13,539 nucleotides of DNA from Prevotellaceae bacterium (GCA_031257655.1 JAIROF010000019.1:1-13539); one strand, 5' to 3'. Counted from the first letter of the stretch, positions 1 to 8,857 are shown. Made by a program: numbers and translations. The notes: generated by a model not told the origin, from the letters alone.

Positions 1-489
<489 letters not shown>

Positions 490-3400
490 ATGACAAATTT
501 ATTCCATTTTGCCGGAATAAGCAAGAGAACTCCGGCAATTTTTTCGCTTTTTTTTGCGCTGCTCTGCGGCGCGGCAGCATCCGGGCAGGTATCCCTTACC
601 GGCAGGGTGCTGGACAGCAGAACAAGTGAGGCGCTCGTTGGCGCGTCGGTCAAGGTGAGCGGCAGCGCGCAGGGCGCTGTTGTTGGCGCAGACGGCAGCT
701 TTACGTTCATCGTTGCGGCGCTGCCGGTGAGCATCGAGGTCAGCTTGCTCGGCTACCGAACGCAGGCGCTGGACGTTTACGAGGCGCCCGCCCAGCCGCT
801 GGCTATCTACCTTGCGGAGGATTTCAACGCGCTCGATGAGGTTGTTGTAGTGGGCTACGGCACGCAGCGAAAGGTTAGCGTGACCAACGCCATATCGCAG
901 CTGGCGGGCAGGGAGATTGCCGACAGGCCTGTTGCCAGCATCCGGCAATCGTTGCAGGGCAAGCTGCCCGGGGTAACGGTACAGGATTTAGGCGGCTCGC
1001 CGGGGCGCGCCTCCACGAGCATCCGCATTCGCGGCATCACCTCTTTCAACACCAGCAAAACCAACGGCACCAGCGGCTACGACCTGTCGAAAAACAACGC
1101 GCTGGTCATCGTGGACGGCATTGAGCAGGATTTGGCAAACGTCAACCCCGACGACATTGAAACGGTGTCGGTGCTAAAGGACGCCTCCTCTACGGCCATC
1201 TACGGCTCCAGAGGCACCAACGGGGTTATCCTCGTAACCACCAAGGGCGCCAAAAGCGGTAAGGTGCAGGTGGACGTCAACAGCTACGTGGGCTGGCAGC
1301 GCTCCAACAACACGCCCGAGCCAATGGGTTTGGAGGCCTACATGAAAGAGCAGCAGTGGGCGTACAAAAATGCCGGCAGAGATATGACGCTGCCTGCCAA
1401 CAGGAAATATACCGACGAAGGCATTGCAGAGTGGGTAAACGCTACGGACAGGGAAAAATATCCGCTCCCCAACACGTGGTTTCAAACGCTGCTCCACACG
1501 GCGCCGCAGCACAACACCAGCGCTTCGGTGACGGGCGGAACGGAGGTCGCGCGCGCGCGCTTGAGCCTGCGCTACTTTGACCAGAAAGGGGTGGTTGACC
1601 GCTACGGGGACAACCTCGCGGAAGGAAAGCTCAGCACCGATTTTACCATATCGCCCGCCCTTAAGGTGAATGCTATCCTGAATTACCGCAGCAACAGCTA
1701 CTACTACCCTACGGAAACGTCGGATTTGGGCGCTCCGCTCAATCGCTTCTTCCACGGAACGCTGTGGGCGACGCCCAAGTACGACGACGGCACCTACGGG
1801 TTGAGCACGCAGAGCGCAAATCCGCTGATGTTTATTGAAAAAGGCGGGCTGTCGCGCACCAAAAACGATTACCTCACCGGAAACGTGAAGGCTGCATGGG
1901 AAATTACTAAGGGTTTGACGTTTTCGAGCCAGCTGGGGGTGGCGTACAATGCGGCGTACAGCAAGAAGTACGCCAATGCATACACCAATACGGACAAAAA
2001 TACGAATATTACCAAGACGGTGGACAAAAACAGCCTCACCGAAGAGCGCAACAGCGCGCGAGAATACACGCTGAATAACCTGCTGACGTACGCAAAAGCC
2101 ATCGGCCGACACGACCTCTCCGCCCTTTTGGGCTACTCCCAGATAGCCGGCACATCCGCCTACCTGTCGGCTTACCGCGAGCGGTTCTACAACAACGATA
2201 TTTCCTCCATCGGGCAGGGCGCCAACGACGCAACGAAATCGAACGACGGGCGGGACGAAGAATACGGGCTGCGGTCGTACTTCGGGCGCATCAACTATGG
2301 GTACGCCGGCAAGTATCTGGTAGAAGCCAACGGGCGCTACGACGGCTCGTCCAAATTTACGGGCAGCAAGCAGTACGGCTTTTTCCCGTCGTTTTCTGCC
2401 GGCTGGCTCATCTCGGAGGAGCGCTTCTGGGCGCCCCTGCGCGCTACGGTGAGCAGCCTGAAGGTGCGAGGCTCGTGGGGCATTACCGGCAACCAGTCGG
2501 TTGACCTCTACAGCTACTACGCCTCGCTGGTGTCGCAGGGGTACAGCTTTGGAGGCGCGGCGGTATCGGGCTACCGCCAAACAACGCTGGCCAATACCGA
2601 CCTTGGCTGGGAATCTACCACCCAAACGGACGTGGGCCTTGTGGCCAGCTGGTTTGGCAAGCTGGAGGTAACGGTGGACTACTACAAAAAGGTTACGAAT
2701 GACATCTTGCTCAACTTGGATATTCCGGCTACGGTAGGCCTGCTGCCTTCGCCGCAGAACGCCGGAAGCGTTGAGAACAGGGGCTGGGAGTTTAGCTTCG
2801 CGCTGAGGGACGAAACCTCCTACCGGCTGGGCTACGCCGTGAGCGGAAACTTGAGCATCAACGACAATAAGGTGACGGATTTGAAGGGCACCGGCCCGTA
2901 TTTTCACGGCGACGCGGGCACCAACCCCTACTACACCATTGCCGAAGGGCTGCCCATCAACACCCTGTGGGGCTACAAAACCGACGGGCTGTTCCAGACG
3001 GCCGAAGAAATTGAGGCGTACCGAGGCGGCGCCGGCAGGCACCCCTTCAACCAGCTCAACCCTCAGCCGGGCGACGTAAAATACCTCGACCTGAACGGCG
3101 ACGGCGCTATCGGCGCAGAGGACATGCGCGAGCTGGGGCATGCCTTTCCACGATATACCTTTGGGCTTAGCGCGGAGCTGGCGTACAGAAATTTTGAGCT
3201 GAGCGCTCTGCTTCAGGGCGCCGCAGATGTTGACGTCCGCTTGGCCGGAGCGCTGGCCGAAATGGGCAACCAGGAGGGATTTACCCACAAGATTTACGAA
3301 AACAGCTACTGGACGCCCGATAACCCAAACGCCCGCTTCCCGCGTCCGGTGAAGGGAGACCTCAAAAATGTCGCCTCCTCCGACCGCCTGATTATTGACG

Positions 3401-3627
3401 CCTCCTACCTGCGGCTGAAAAATCTCCAGCTGGCGTACAGCGTTCCGCTCCGGGCGCTGCTGCGCGCTACGGTAGTCAAAAAGCTGAGGGTGTACGCCTC
3501 TGCGTCCAACCTGCTCACCTTTTCCAAGCTGAACGAGTGGAATCTCGACCCGGAGGTAGAGTCGGGGCGCGCCGTATATTTTCCTCAAACCTCCATATAT
3601 GCCGTAGGCATTAATCTGCAATTTTAA
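490..3627 (+). CDS. SusC/RagA-family TonB-dependent outer-membrane transporter
   Basis: The 1045-residue protein is a typical length for a SusC-like porin that imports oligosaccharides across the outer membrane using TonB energy, capped by its SusD partner. Visible in order: a signal peptide (hydrophobic about 14-29, cleavage near 31-33); a carboxypeptidase-D-regulatory-like beta domain at about 35-110; the conserved TonB-box-like DEVVVVGYG at 116-124; a plug domain at about 127-255 with the RIRG, IVDGIE and ASSTAIYGSRGTNGVILVTTK landmarks; then the beta-barrel to a C-terminal Phe. A DxNxDG calcium-loop-like motif starts at Asp867, as in many SusC proteins. There is no N-terminal STN domain, so direct ECF-sigma/anti-sigma signalling is not expected. 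The start is the only suitable ATG ahead of the signal peptide. The susD-like gene follows 25 bp later, presumably in the same operon. The substrate cannot be read from sequence; the sulfatases downstream suggest a sulfated glycan. Confidence 0.97.
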   Translation: MTNLFHFAGISKRTPAIFSLFFALLCGAAASGQVSLTGRVLDSRTSEALVGASVKVSGSAQGAVVGADGSFTFIVAALPVSIEVSLLGYRTQALDVYEAPAQPLAIYLAEDFNALDEVVVVGYGTQRKVSVTNAISQLAGREIADRPVASIRQSLQGKLPGVTVQDLGGSPGRASTSIRIRGITSFNTSKTNGTSGYDLSKNNALVIVDGIEQDLANVNPDDIETVSVLKDASSTAIYGSRGTNGVILVTTKGAKSGKVQVDVNSYVGWQRSNNTPEPMGLEAYMKEQQWAYKNAGRDMTLPANRKYTDEGIAEWVNATDREKYPLPNTWFQTLLHTAPQHNTSASVTGGTEVARARLSLRYFDQKGVVDRYGDNLAEGKLSTDFTISPALKVNAILNYRSNSYYYPTETSDLGAPLNRFFHGTLWATPKYDDGTYGLSTQSANPLMFIEKGGLSRTKNDYLTGNVKAAWEITKGLTFSSQLGVAYNAAYSKKYANAYTNTDKNTNITKTVDKNSLTEERNSAREYTLNNLLTYAKAIGRHDLSALLGYSQIAGTSAYLSAYRERFYNNDISSIGQGANDATKSNDGRDEEYGLRSYFGRINYGYAGKYLVEANGRYDGSSKFTGSKQYGFFPSFSAGWLISEERFWAPLRATVSSLKVRGSWGITGNQSVDLYSYYASLVSQGYSFGGAAVSGYRQTTLANTDLGWESTTQTDVGLVASWFGKLEVTVDYYKKVTNDILLNLDIPATVGLLPSPQNAGSVENRGWEFSFALRDETSYRLGYAVSGNLSINDNKVTDLKGTGPYFHGDAGTNPYYTIAEGLPINTLWGYKTDGLFQTAEEIEAYRGGAGRHPFNQLNPQPGDVKYLDLNGDGAIGAEDMRELGHAFPRYTFGLSAELAYRNFELSALLQGAADVDVRLAGALAEMGNQEGFTHKIYENSYWTPDNPNARFPRPVKGDLKNVASSDRLIIDASYLRLKNLQLAYSVPLRALLRATVVKKLRVYASASNLLTFSKLNEWNLDPEVESGRAVYFPQTSIYAVGINLQF

Positions 3628-3652
3628 TTTTTACCCATAAATACGCATAAAA

Positions 3653-5260
3653 ATGACAAAAAGTAAGATAAATAGTATAGCGCTGGCGGCAATGCTGGCG
3701 TGCAGCGGCTGGTCTTGCGATGCCGACTTGCTGGAAACGGTTCCCAACGACCGCATTTCGTCGGCCATTTTCTGGCAAACGCCCAACGACGCTCTCCTGG
3801 CGGTAAATGCGCTCTACAACGATTTGGAAGGCGTAAACCTGCTCTCCTTTGACGCATTGACCGACATTGCCCACACCAACGAGCCGTTTGACGTGCAGGC
3901 CTACATTGAGCAGGGAAGCTACGATGCGCTGAACAACAAAATTCATAGCACATGGGCAAACGCATACACGGGCATTGCTGCGGCAAATTTTTTTCTGGAA
4001 AATGTGGATAAAATCGCTTTTGCAGACGAAACCCTTTTGAAGCGATACAAAGCCGAAGCGCGGGCGCTACGGGCGTACCAGTACATCCGGCTGGCGCCGC
4101 TGTTTGGCGATGTGCCGCTAATAAGGCAAACGCTCACGCTGGAGGAATCGCGCAGGGTAACCCGCGAAAAAGCTGCCGCCGTCTGGGAGTTCGTCGATGC
4201 CGAGCTGGAGGAGGCAAGCGCATGGCTGCCCTACTCCGATGAGTACGAAGCCAAAGACCGGGGGCGCATCTCCAAAGGGGCGGCGCTGGGGCTAAAAGCC
4301 CGCGCAGCGCTCTACGCGGGAAGCTACAGGAAGGCGGCGGAGGCGGCCAACCGCATAATTGCCGACGGCAAGCACGCGCTGTACCCGCGCTACGAAAAGT
4401 TGTTCCGATACGAAGCGGAAAACAATGCGGAGGTCTTGCTGGACAAGCAGTTTATCAGCGGCTCGTACACGCACAACGTGTTCTACCTGATAGGGCCGTA
4501 TAGCCAAAAAAACGCCAACAGCTACTACGTCCCTACCAAAGCGGCGGTGGATTTGTACCAAACGGCCAGCGGCTACGATATTACCGCCGCCGCCGGCGGC
4601 TACGATGCTGCTCACCCCTACGCCGGCAGGGATCCCCGCCTGCGGTTCTCCATCTTTTTGGACGGCGATACGCTGCCCAATCCGAGCGATAACATTTTCC
4701 GCCCTGCGCCCAACAGCGGCTCAAATGACGCCATCGGGAAATCTTACCACAACTCCACCACCGGGTTTAACATCAAAAAATACTTCAACGTCGAGGACTA
4801 CGCCGACATCAACAAATCGCACATCAACATCATCCTGCTGCGCTACGCGGAGGTGCTGCTCACCTACGCCGAGGCAAAGGTGGAGCTGAATGAGATAGAC
4901 GAGTCGGTGTACGCCGCCATCAACCTTGTGCGCAACGGGCGGGATGACGTAAAGCTGCCGGACATCCCGCCGGACAAAACGCAGGCGGAGCTGAAGGAGA
5001 TTGTGCGCAGGGAGCGCGCGGTGGAGCTGGCCTTTGAAGGCCTTCGCCTTGCCGATATACGCCGCTGGCGGATTGCCGAAAATGTGCTCCCCGGCAAAAT
5101 TTACGGCATTACCTACGTGGACGACAGCGGGCAAACAACGGTGTATGAGCTGGCCGTTACCCGCGCCTTTAACCCCGGCAGAGATTACCTCTGGCCTGTC
5201 CCCCAAAAGGAAAGAGACTTGAACCCAAACCTGTCGCAGAATGCAGGCTGGGGCGAATAA
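3653..5260 (+). CDS. SusD/RagB-family glycan-binding surface lipoprotein
   Basis: The 535-residue lipoprotein is expected to bind glycan at the cell surface and act as the lid of the SusC barrel. The N-terminus is a lipoprotein signal. Cys22 is the likely acylated residue because what follows it (DADLLETVP) matches the usual start of mature SusD proteins; Cys17 is an alternative. The acidic residues straight after Cys22 fit the Bacteroidota surface-export signal. The N-terminal half (about 23-250) has the helical, TPR-like SusD pattern, including ALRAYQYIRLAPLFGDVPL. The C-terminal half has LLRYAEVLLTYAEAK, the RRERAVELAFEGLRLADIRRW segment and a terminal YLWPVPQKERDLNPNLSQN, all hallmarks of the RagB/SusD family. 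It follows the SusC-like gene by 25 bp, which supports co-transcription. Ligand residues cannot be assigned. Confidence in the family is very high. Confidence 0.96.
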   Translation: MTKSKINSIALAAMLACSGWSCDADLLETVPNDRISSAIFWQTPNDALLAVNALYNDLEGVNLLSFDALTDIAHTNEPFDVQAYIEQGSYDALNNKIHSTWANAYTGIAAANFFLENVDKIAFADETLLKRYKAEARALRAYQYIRLAPLFGDVPLIRQTLTLEESRRVTREKAAAVWEFVDAELEEASAWLPYSDEYEAKDRGRISKGAALGLKARAALYAGSYRKAAEAANRIIADGKHALYPRYEKLFRYEAENNAEVLLDKQFISGSYTHNVFYLIGPYSQKNANSYYVPTKAAVDLYQTASGYDITAAAGGYDAAHPYAGRDPRLRFSIFLDGDTLPNPSDNIFRPAPNSGSNDAIGKSYHNSTTGFNIKKYFNVEDYADINKSHINIILLRYAEVLLTYAEAKVELNEIDESVYAAINLVRNGRDDVKLPDIPPDKTQAELKEIVRRERAVELAFEGLRLADIRRWRIAENVLPGKIYGITYVDDSGQTTVYELAVTRAFNPGRDYLWPVPQKERDLNPNLSQNAGWGE

Positions 5261-5273
5261 CAAAAATTATCGC

Positions 5274-5281
5274 TACCTTTG
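5274..5281 (+). promoter_or_regulatory. Possible -7 promoter box (TACCTTTG) ahead of the sulfatase pair
   Basis: TACCTTTG matches the Bacteroidota -7 consensus TAnnTTTG and is followed by CA, a common context. It starts 14 bp after the SusD stop and would give a leader of about 115 nt before the sulfatase at 5403. No convincing TTG -33 element lies 16-21 bp upstream, so this is a moderate call. If real, the two sulfatases can be transcribed separately from the transporter pair. Confidence 0.4.
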
Positions 5282-5328
5282 CAAATCAAAAGTAATCTAC
5301 GCTACATCAGGCAATTTTACCAACTTTT

Positions 5329-5360
5329 CCAATTCGTCACGCGCTGTGTGATAAAATTGG
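5329..5360 (+). other. Hairpin between the SusD-like gene and the sulfatases
   Basis: CCAATT (5329-5334) pairs with AATTGG (5355-5360), and GTCAC (5336-5340) pairs with GTGAT (5348-5352, one G-T pair), with a 7-base loop and a small internal bulge. No U-tract follows, so it is not a clear intrinsic terminator. It could be an mRNA processing or stability element within an operon, or a leader structure downstream of the box at 5274. It has no recognised family. Confidence 0.4.
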
Positions 5361-5402
5361 GTTGGACACATTAAGCTAAACTAAAAAACACGCGCGCTAA
5401 CC

Positions 5403-6914
5403 ATGAAACACGTACACACCATGCTGGGCACAACGCTGCTGGCCTTTCCTGCGGCGCTGGGCTTTCAGGGATGCAGCCGGCAGGCGCCGCCGCGCCCCAA
5501 CATCATATTTGTCCTCACGGACGACCTTGGCTATTCGGATTTGAGCTGCTACGGGAATCCCGTCATCCACACGCCTTTTCTGGATTCGCTGGCCGCCGGA
5601 GGGGTGCGCGCCACCAGCTACGTGGTGACCAGCCCGTCCAGCACGCCGTCGCGGGCCTCGCTCCTCACCGGACGCTACGCCTCGCGGCTGAACTTGCCCT
5701 ACCCCATTGGCCCCGGATCGCCCCTGGGCATTGCCGACGAGGAGGTGACCATTGCCGAAATGCTGAAAAGCGCAGGCTACAACACCTCCATGATAGGAAA
5801 GTGGCACCTGGGCGACAACCGAACGTTCAGCCACCCTACGGCGCAGGGCTTCGACTCCTACTTTGGCCTGCTCTATAGCCACGACTACCGGCCGCCCTAC
5901 GTGCAAACCGACACTACGCTCAGGATATTCCGGAACAGGACGCCGGAGGTAACCCAACCCGCCGATTCGCTGCTCACTTCGCTCTACACGCAGGAGGCCA
6001 TTGCCTACGTGCGGCAGCAAACGAAAGCAAAGCCGTTTTTCCTTTACTTGGCCTACAACATGCCGCACCTTCCGGTAGCGCTGGCCGCCGCCGCCGCGCC
6101 CTTGCAGGATAGGCGGAGCAGAAGCGGCGAGCTGGGCGCGGTGGTGGAGGAGCTGGACGAAAGCCTGGCGCGGCTGTGGGGCGAGCTGGGGCGGAAAGGC
6201 CTGGCGGAGAACACGATTTTTATCTTCTCAAGCGACAACGGCCCCTGGATTGAGTACCCCCAGCGCATGGCCGACGACGGCCTAACGCAGCGCTGGCACG
6301 TGGGGGCTGCCGGAGTATTTCGCGGCTCAAAGGGGCAGTCGTACGAAGGCGGCGTGCGGGTGCCCTTCATCGCCTACTGGAAAGGGCGCCTCAAGCCGGG
6401 CCTGCTCTTTAACCCCATCAGCAACGTTGACGTGCTGCCCACGCTGGCCGAGTGGGCGCGCGCCCCGCTGCCCGACGGAAAAACGCTCGACGGGCAATCC
6501 ATAGCCTCCCTGCTGACCGGCCAGGCCGACCGGCAGCGCTACGCCCACCGCCCTATCTACATCGTAAACAACGGTAAGGCGGAAGCCGTGCGCAGCGGCG
6601 CGTGGAAGTACCGCGAGGTGCCCTCGCCGCTGAGCCGGCTGCTGGAGGCGGCCAAGCAGGGCGGCGATGCGAAAGCCCGCGCCCGCCTGCTGCGCGCAGA
6701 AAGCTTTGAGCTGTCGATGCCCCAGCAGTACCTCCAAATTAAGGCGTGGCTCGACGGCAAAGCGCAAGAAGCGCCGGATATACCGCCGATAGCCGAGCTG
6801 TTTGACCTGAACCGCGACCCCAGCGAACGGGTAAATCTGGCGGCGCAGCACCCGGAAAAAGTACGGGAACTCAAAGCGCTGCTGGACGATTTCCCCGGCT
6901 ACCAGGAAAATTGA
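5403..6914 (+). CDS. S1-family sulfatase lipoprotein (arylsulfatase A / GALNS-like), probably periplasmic
   Basis: The 503-residue formylglycine-dependent sulfatase hydrolyses sulfate esters. The formylglycine motif is S80-T-P-S-R84 followed by ASLLTGR: a serine-type site, so Ser80 must be oxidised by an anaerobic sulfatase-maturating enzyme encoded elsewhere. Other expected residues are present: metal ligands Asp40-Asp41 (LTDDLGY), Lys133 and His135 (GKWHLG), His222 (NMPH), metal ligands Asp278-Asn279 (SSDNG) and Lys310 (RGSKG). The EGGVRVPFIAYW segment is typical of the arylsulfatase A/GALNS branch. The signal peptide ends at a relaxed lipobox (FQGC, Cys24). The residues after Cys24 (SRQAPPR) are not acidic, which argues for retention facing the periplasm. 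The length is normal for the family and no key residue is missing. The sulfate position and sugar cannot be read reliably. The second sulfatase follows closely. Confidence 0.93.
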   Translation: MKHVHTMLGTTLLAFPAALGFQGCSRQAPPRPNIIFVLTDDLGYSDLSCYGNPVIHTPFLDSLAAGGVRATSYVVTSPSSTPSRASLLTGRYASRLNLPYPIGPGSPLGIADEEVTIAEMLKSAGYNTSMIGKWHLGDNRTFSHPTAQGFDSYFGLLYSHDYRPPYVQTDTTLRIFRNRTPEVTQPADSLLTSLYTQEAIAYVRQQTKAKPFFLYLAYNMPHLPVALAAAAAPLQDRRSRSGELGAVVEELDESLARLWGELGRKGLAENTIFIFSSDNGPWIEYPQRMADDGLTQRWHVGAAGVFRGSKGQSYEGGVRVPFIAYWKGRLKPGLLFNPISNVDVLPTLAEWARAPLPDGKTLDGQSIASLLTGQADRQRYAHRPIYIVNNGKAEAVRSGAWKYREVPSPLSRLLEAAKQGGDAKARARLLRAESFELSMPQQYLQIKAWLDGKAQEAPDIPPIAELFDLNRDPSERVNLAAQHPEKVRELKALLDDFPGYQEN

Positions 6915-6937
6915 CCCTCAACCCCAACCGCTGCGCT

Positions 6938-8524
6938 ATGAAAATCTGTGCCATGGAAAAGCGATGGCTAATCCCGCTTGGGCTGGCAGGCAGCTTGCCG
7001 GCGGCCGCGCTGTCCTGCGCGGAGGAGGAGCGCGAGCGCCCGAACATCCTTTTTATTCTGTCGGACGACCATACCTCGCAGGCCTGGGGCATTTACGGGG
7101 GTATCCTGAGCCGCCATGCGCACAGCGCGAATATCCGTCGGCTGGCCGCCGAAGGGTGCGTGCTGGACAACTGCTTTTGCACCAACTCCATTTCCGTGCC
7201 CAGCCGCGCCGCCATGCTCACCGGCGCGTACAGCCACCGCAACGGCGTGTATACCCTGAGCGACGCCCTGCCGCCCGAAGCCGACAACATTGCCCGGCGC
7301 CTGCAAGCCGGCGGCTACCAAACGGCGCTGTTTGGCAAGTGGCATCTGGCAAAGAGACCGGCGGGCTTCGACCGCTTCTGCGTCTTCAACGGGCAGGGAG
7401 ACTATCGCAACCCGGTGATGAAGTCGGACGACAGCTGGGCGGACGACGCAGACGGCGCGCACGGCGATACCCTCAGCGGATTCTCCACCGACATTGTGGC
7501 CAACCTGACCATTGGCTGGATACGCAACCGGAAAAAGGGCAAGCCTTTTTTGGCGTGCTGCCACTTTAAGGCAACGCACGAGCCGTTCGATTTTCCCGAC
7601 AGGCTGAAGCGCCTCTACGATGGCGTGGTTTTTCCCGAGCCGGAGAGCTTGATGGATTTCGACATGGCGTCCTCCGGGCGAACTTTCACCGGGCAGCCGC
7701 TGGAGCGCTTGGCGGCGCGCTGGGAGCAGGCTACCAAAGCGCCGGAGAGCTGGTGGTGCGCCTACCCCGAGCTGCCCTTCTCCGTGCAGGGGCTGAGCAG
7801 AGAGGCGGCGCGAAAAAAAACCTACCAAAAGCTTATCAAGGACTACCTGCGCTGCGGGGCTGCCATCGACGAAAACATCGGGCGCCTGCTGCAAGCCTTA
7901 GACGACGAAGGCCTCAGCCGGAATACGGTGGTGGTGTACGTGTCCGATCAGGGGTATTTCCTGGGGGAGCACGGCTTTTTTGACAAGCGGATGATGTACG
8001 AGGAATCGCTGCGCATGCCGTTTGTGGTGCGCTACCCACAGGAGATACCCGCCGGAACGCGCAGCAAGGATATTATCCTCAACGTTGACTTTGCCGCTCT
8101 GCTGGCCGACTATGCCGGGGTGCAGCCGCCGGAGCGCTCTCAGGGCAAAAGCTTCCGGCAAAACCTGCAGGGCAGCACGCCCGACGGCTGGCGGCAATCC
8201 ATGTACTACCGCTACTGGACGCACCACGCCAACCGTCCGGCGCACTTTGGCGTTCGCAGCCACCGCTACAAGCTGATGTTCCTCTACGGCGACCCCCTCA
8301 GCACCAAGGGCTCCGAGCCTGCGCCCGTGGCGCCGACGTGGGAGTTCTTCGACTTGGCGACCGACCCGCGCGAAGCGCGCAACCAGTACCACAATCCACA
8401 GTACCGCGACGCCGTTGACCAAATGAAAAGGGAGCTGCTGCGCCTGCGGGAGGAGCTGGGCGATACGGACCCCGAAACACCCCGAATGCAGGAAATGCTG
8501 AGGCAGCATTTGCAGGAATTGTAA
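6938..8524 (+). CDS. S1-family sulfatase lipoprotein (N-acetylglucosamine-6-sulfatase-like), probably surface-exposed
   Basis: This is a second serine-type sulfatase of 528 residues from the ATG at 6938. An ATG at 6953 (523 residues) gives an equally good signal peptide, and a TTG at 6911 overlapping the upstream stop is less likely. Numbered from 6953: lipobox ALSC with Cys22; metal ligands Asp38-Asp39; formylglycine motif S81-V-P-S-R85 followed by AAMLTG; Lys129 and His131 (GKWHL); His209 (THEP); Asp332-Gln333 (SDQG); Lys345 (FFDKR). The FLGEHGFFDKRMMYEESLRMP block is characteristic of the glucosamine-6-sulfatase / mucin-desulfating group, so a 6-O-sulfated GlcNAc substrate is plausible but unproven. 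Cys22 is followed by A-E-E-E, resembling the Bacteroidota lipoprotein export signal, so surface exposure is inferred. It begins 23 bp after the first sulfatase and shares its transcript. Confidence 0.93.
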   Translation: MKICAMEKRWLIPLGLAGSLPAAALSCAEEERERPNILFILSDDHTSQAWGIYGGILSRHAHSANIRRLAAEGCVLDNCFCTNSISVPSRAAMLTGAYSHRNGVYTLSDALPPEADNIARRLQAGGYQTALFGKWHLAKRPAGFDRFCVFNGQGDYRNPVMKSDDSWADDADGAHGDTLSGFSTDIVANLTIGWIRNRKKGKPFLACCHFKATHEPFDFPDRLKRLYDGVVFPEPESLMDFDMASSGRTFTGQPLERLAARWEQATKAPESWWCAYPELPFSVQGLSREAARKKTYQKLIKDYLRCGAAIDENIGRLLQALDDEGLSRNTVVVYVSDQGYFLGEHGFFDKRMMYEESLRMPFVVRYPQEIPAGTRSKDIILNVDFAALLADYAGVQPPERSQGKSFRQNLQGSTPDGWRQSMYYRYWTHHANRPAHFGVRSHRYKLMFLYGDPLSTKGSEPAPVAPTWEFFDLATDPREARNQYHNPQYRDAVDQMKRELLRLREELGDTDPETPRMQEMLRQHLQEL

Positions 8525-8559
8525 ATTTTGAACGGGCACTCCGCTCGGCCGAAGATTTC

Positions 8560-8664
8560 GATTTGAATGATTTTTATGGGCGCGTAGCGCATCCCCGCCA
8601 TTTCGTCGCAGCTGCCTGAACTCGGATTTTTATGATTTGAGGGATTTTTGTGAGCGCATAGCGC
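8560..8664. repeat. Imperfect 31-bp direct repeat, two copies
   Basis: Copy 1 is 8560-8590 and copy 2 is 8634-8664, with starts 74 bp apart. They agree at 26 of 31 positions by eye. Both run GATTTGA, three variable bases, ATTTTT, then end in a GCGC(G/A)TAGCGC core that is close to self-complementary. They look like copies of a dispersed intergenic repeat rather than coding sequence. Confidence 0.75.
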
Positions 8665-8706
8665 GTCGGACTTTCAGGCAGGGCGCCATGCGGTGTATCC
8701 CCCCCT

Positions 8707-8857
8707 CCGCAGGGCGCCGACCTGCGGTTATGGATGTCCTGCCTTATCAGGCAGGGCGGCGCGGTGGTCGCTGCCTGTCTACAGGTCGGCGACCTGCGGA
8801 TGTGCGAGTGCCCTCGTGTAACCTGCCTGCAAAGGCAGGACATTCATGACCGCAGGT
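8707..8857. repeat. Cluster of palindromic (REP/BIME-like) repeats
   Basis: At least four stem-loops are packed into about 150 bp. They are CCGCAGG/CCTGCGG (8707-8713 with 8721-8727), CCTGCCT/AGGCAGG (8738-8744 with 8749-8755), CAGGTCG/CGACCTG (8782-8788 with 8790-8796), and again CCTGCCT/AGGCAGG (8822-8828 with 8833-8839). The 36-bp unit 8720-8755 recurs in inverted orientation at 8822-8857 with 32 of 36 matches, so the cluster contains a large inverted repeat whose arms each carry their own hairpin. This matches the organisation of REP/BIME elements, though no known family is identified. It could act as an mRNA 3'-end stabiliser or weak terminator for the sulfatase transcript. Confidence 0.8.

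Noticed and set aside
1548..1560. Short alternating CG tract inside the SusC-like gene
   Set aside because: It is only 13 bases, encodes ordinary Ala/Arg residues in the barrel, and is expected by chance in G+C-rich coding DNA.
1174..3621. 815-codon open frame on the minus strand
   Set aside because: It is a shadow of the SusC-like gene, whose plus-strand product has unmistakable family motifs. Long antisense frames are common in G+C-rich codons.
5329..5360. Rho-independent terminator after the SusD-like gene
   Set aside because: The stem is A/T-rich at its base and interrupted, and no U-tract follows, so it was listed only as a hairpin.
6911..6937. TTG start for the second sulfatase, overlapping the first sulfatase stop
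   Set aside because: ATG codons at 6938 and 6953 give better signal peptides. The extra residues would place an unneeded polar stretch before the signal.
6968..7894. 308-codon minus-strand open frame
   Set aside because: It lies entirely opposite the second sulfatase, whose catalytic motifs are intact.
8574..8849. Short open frames on both strands across the hairpin cluster
   Set aside because: They translate repeats and hairpins, have no protein-like character, and overlap each other on opposite strands.
8707..8857. CRISPR array
   Set aside because: The units are inverted rather than direct, there are no regularly sized unique spacers, and no cas genes are nearby.
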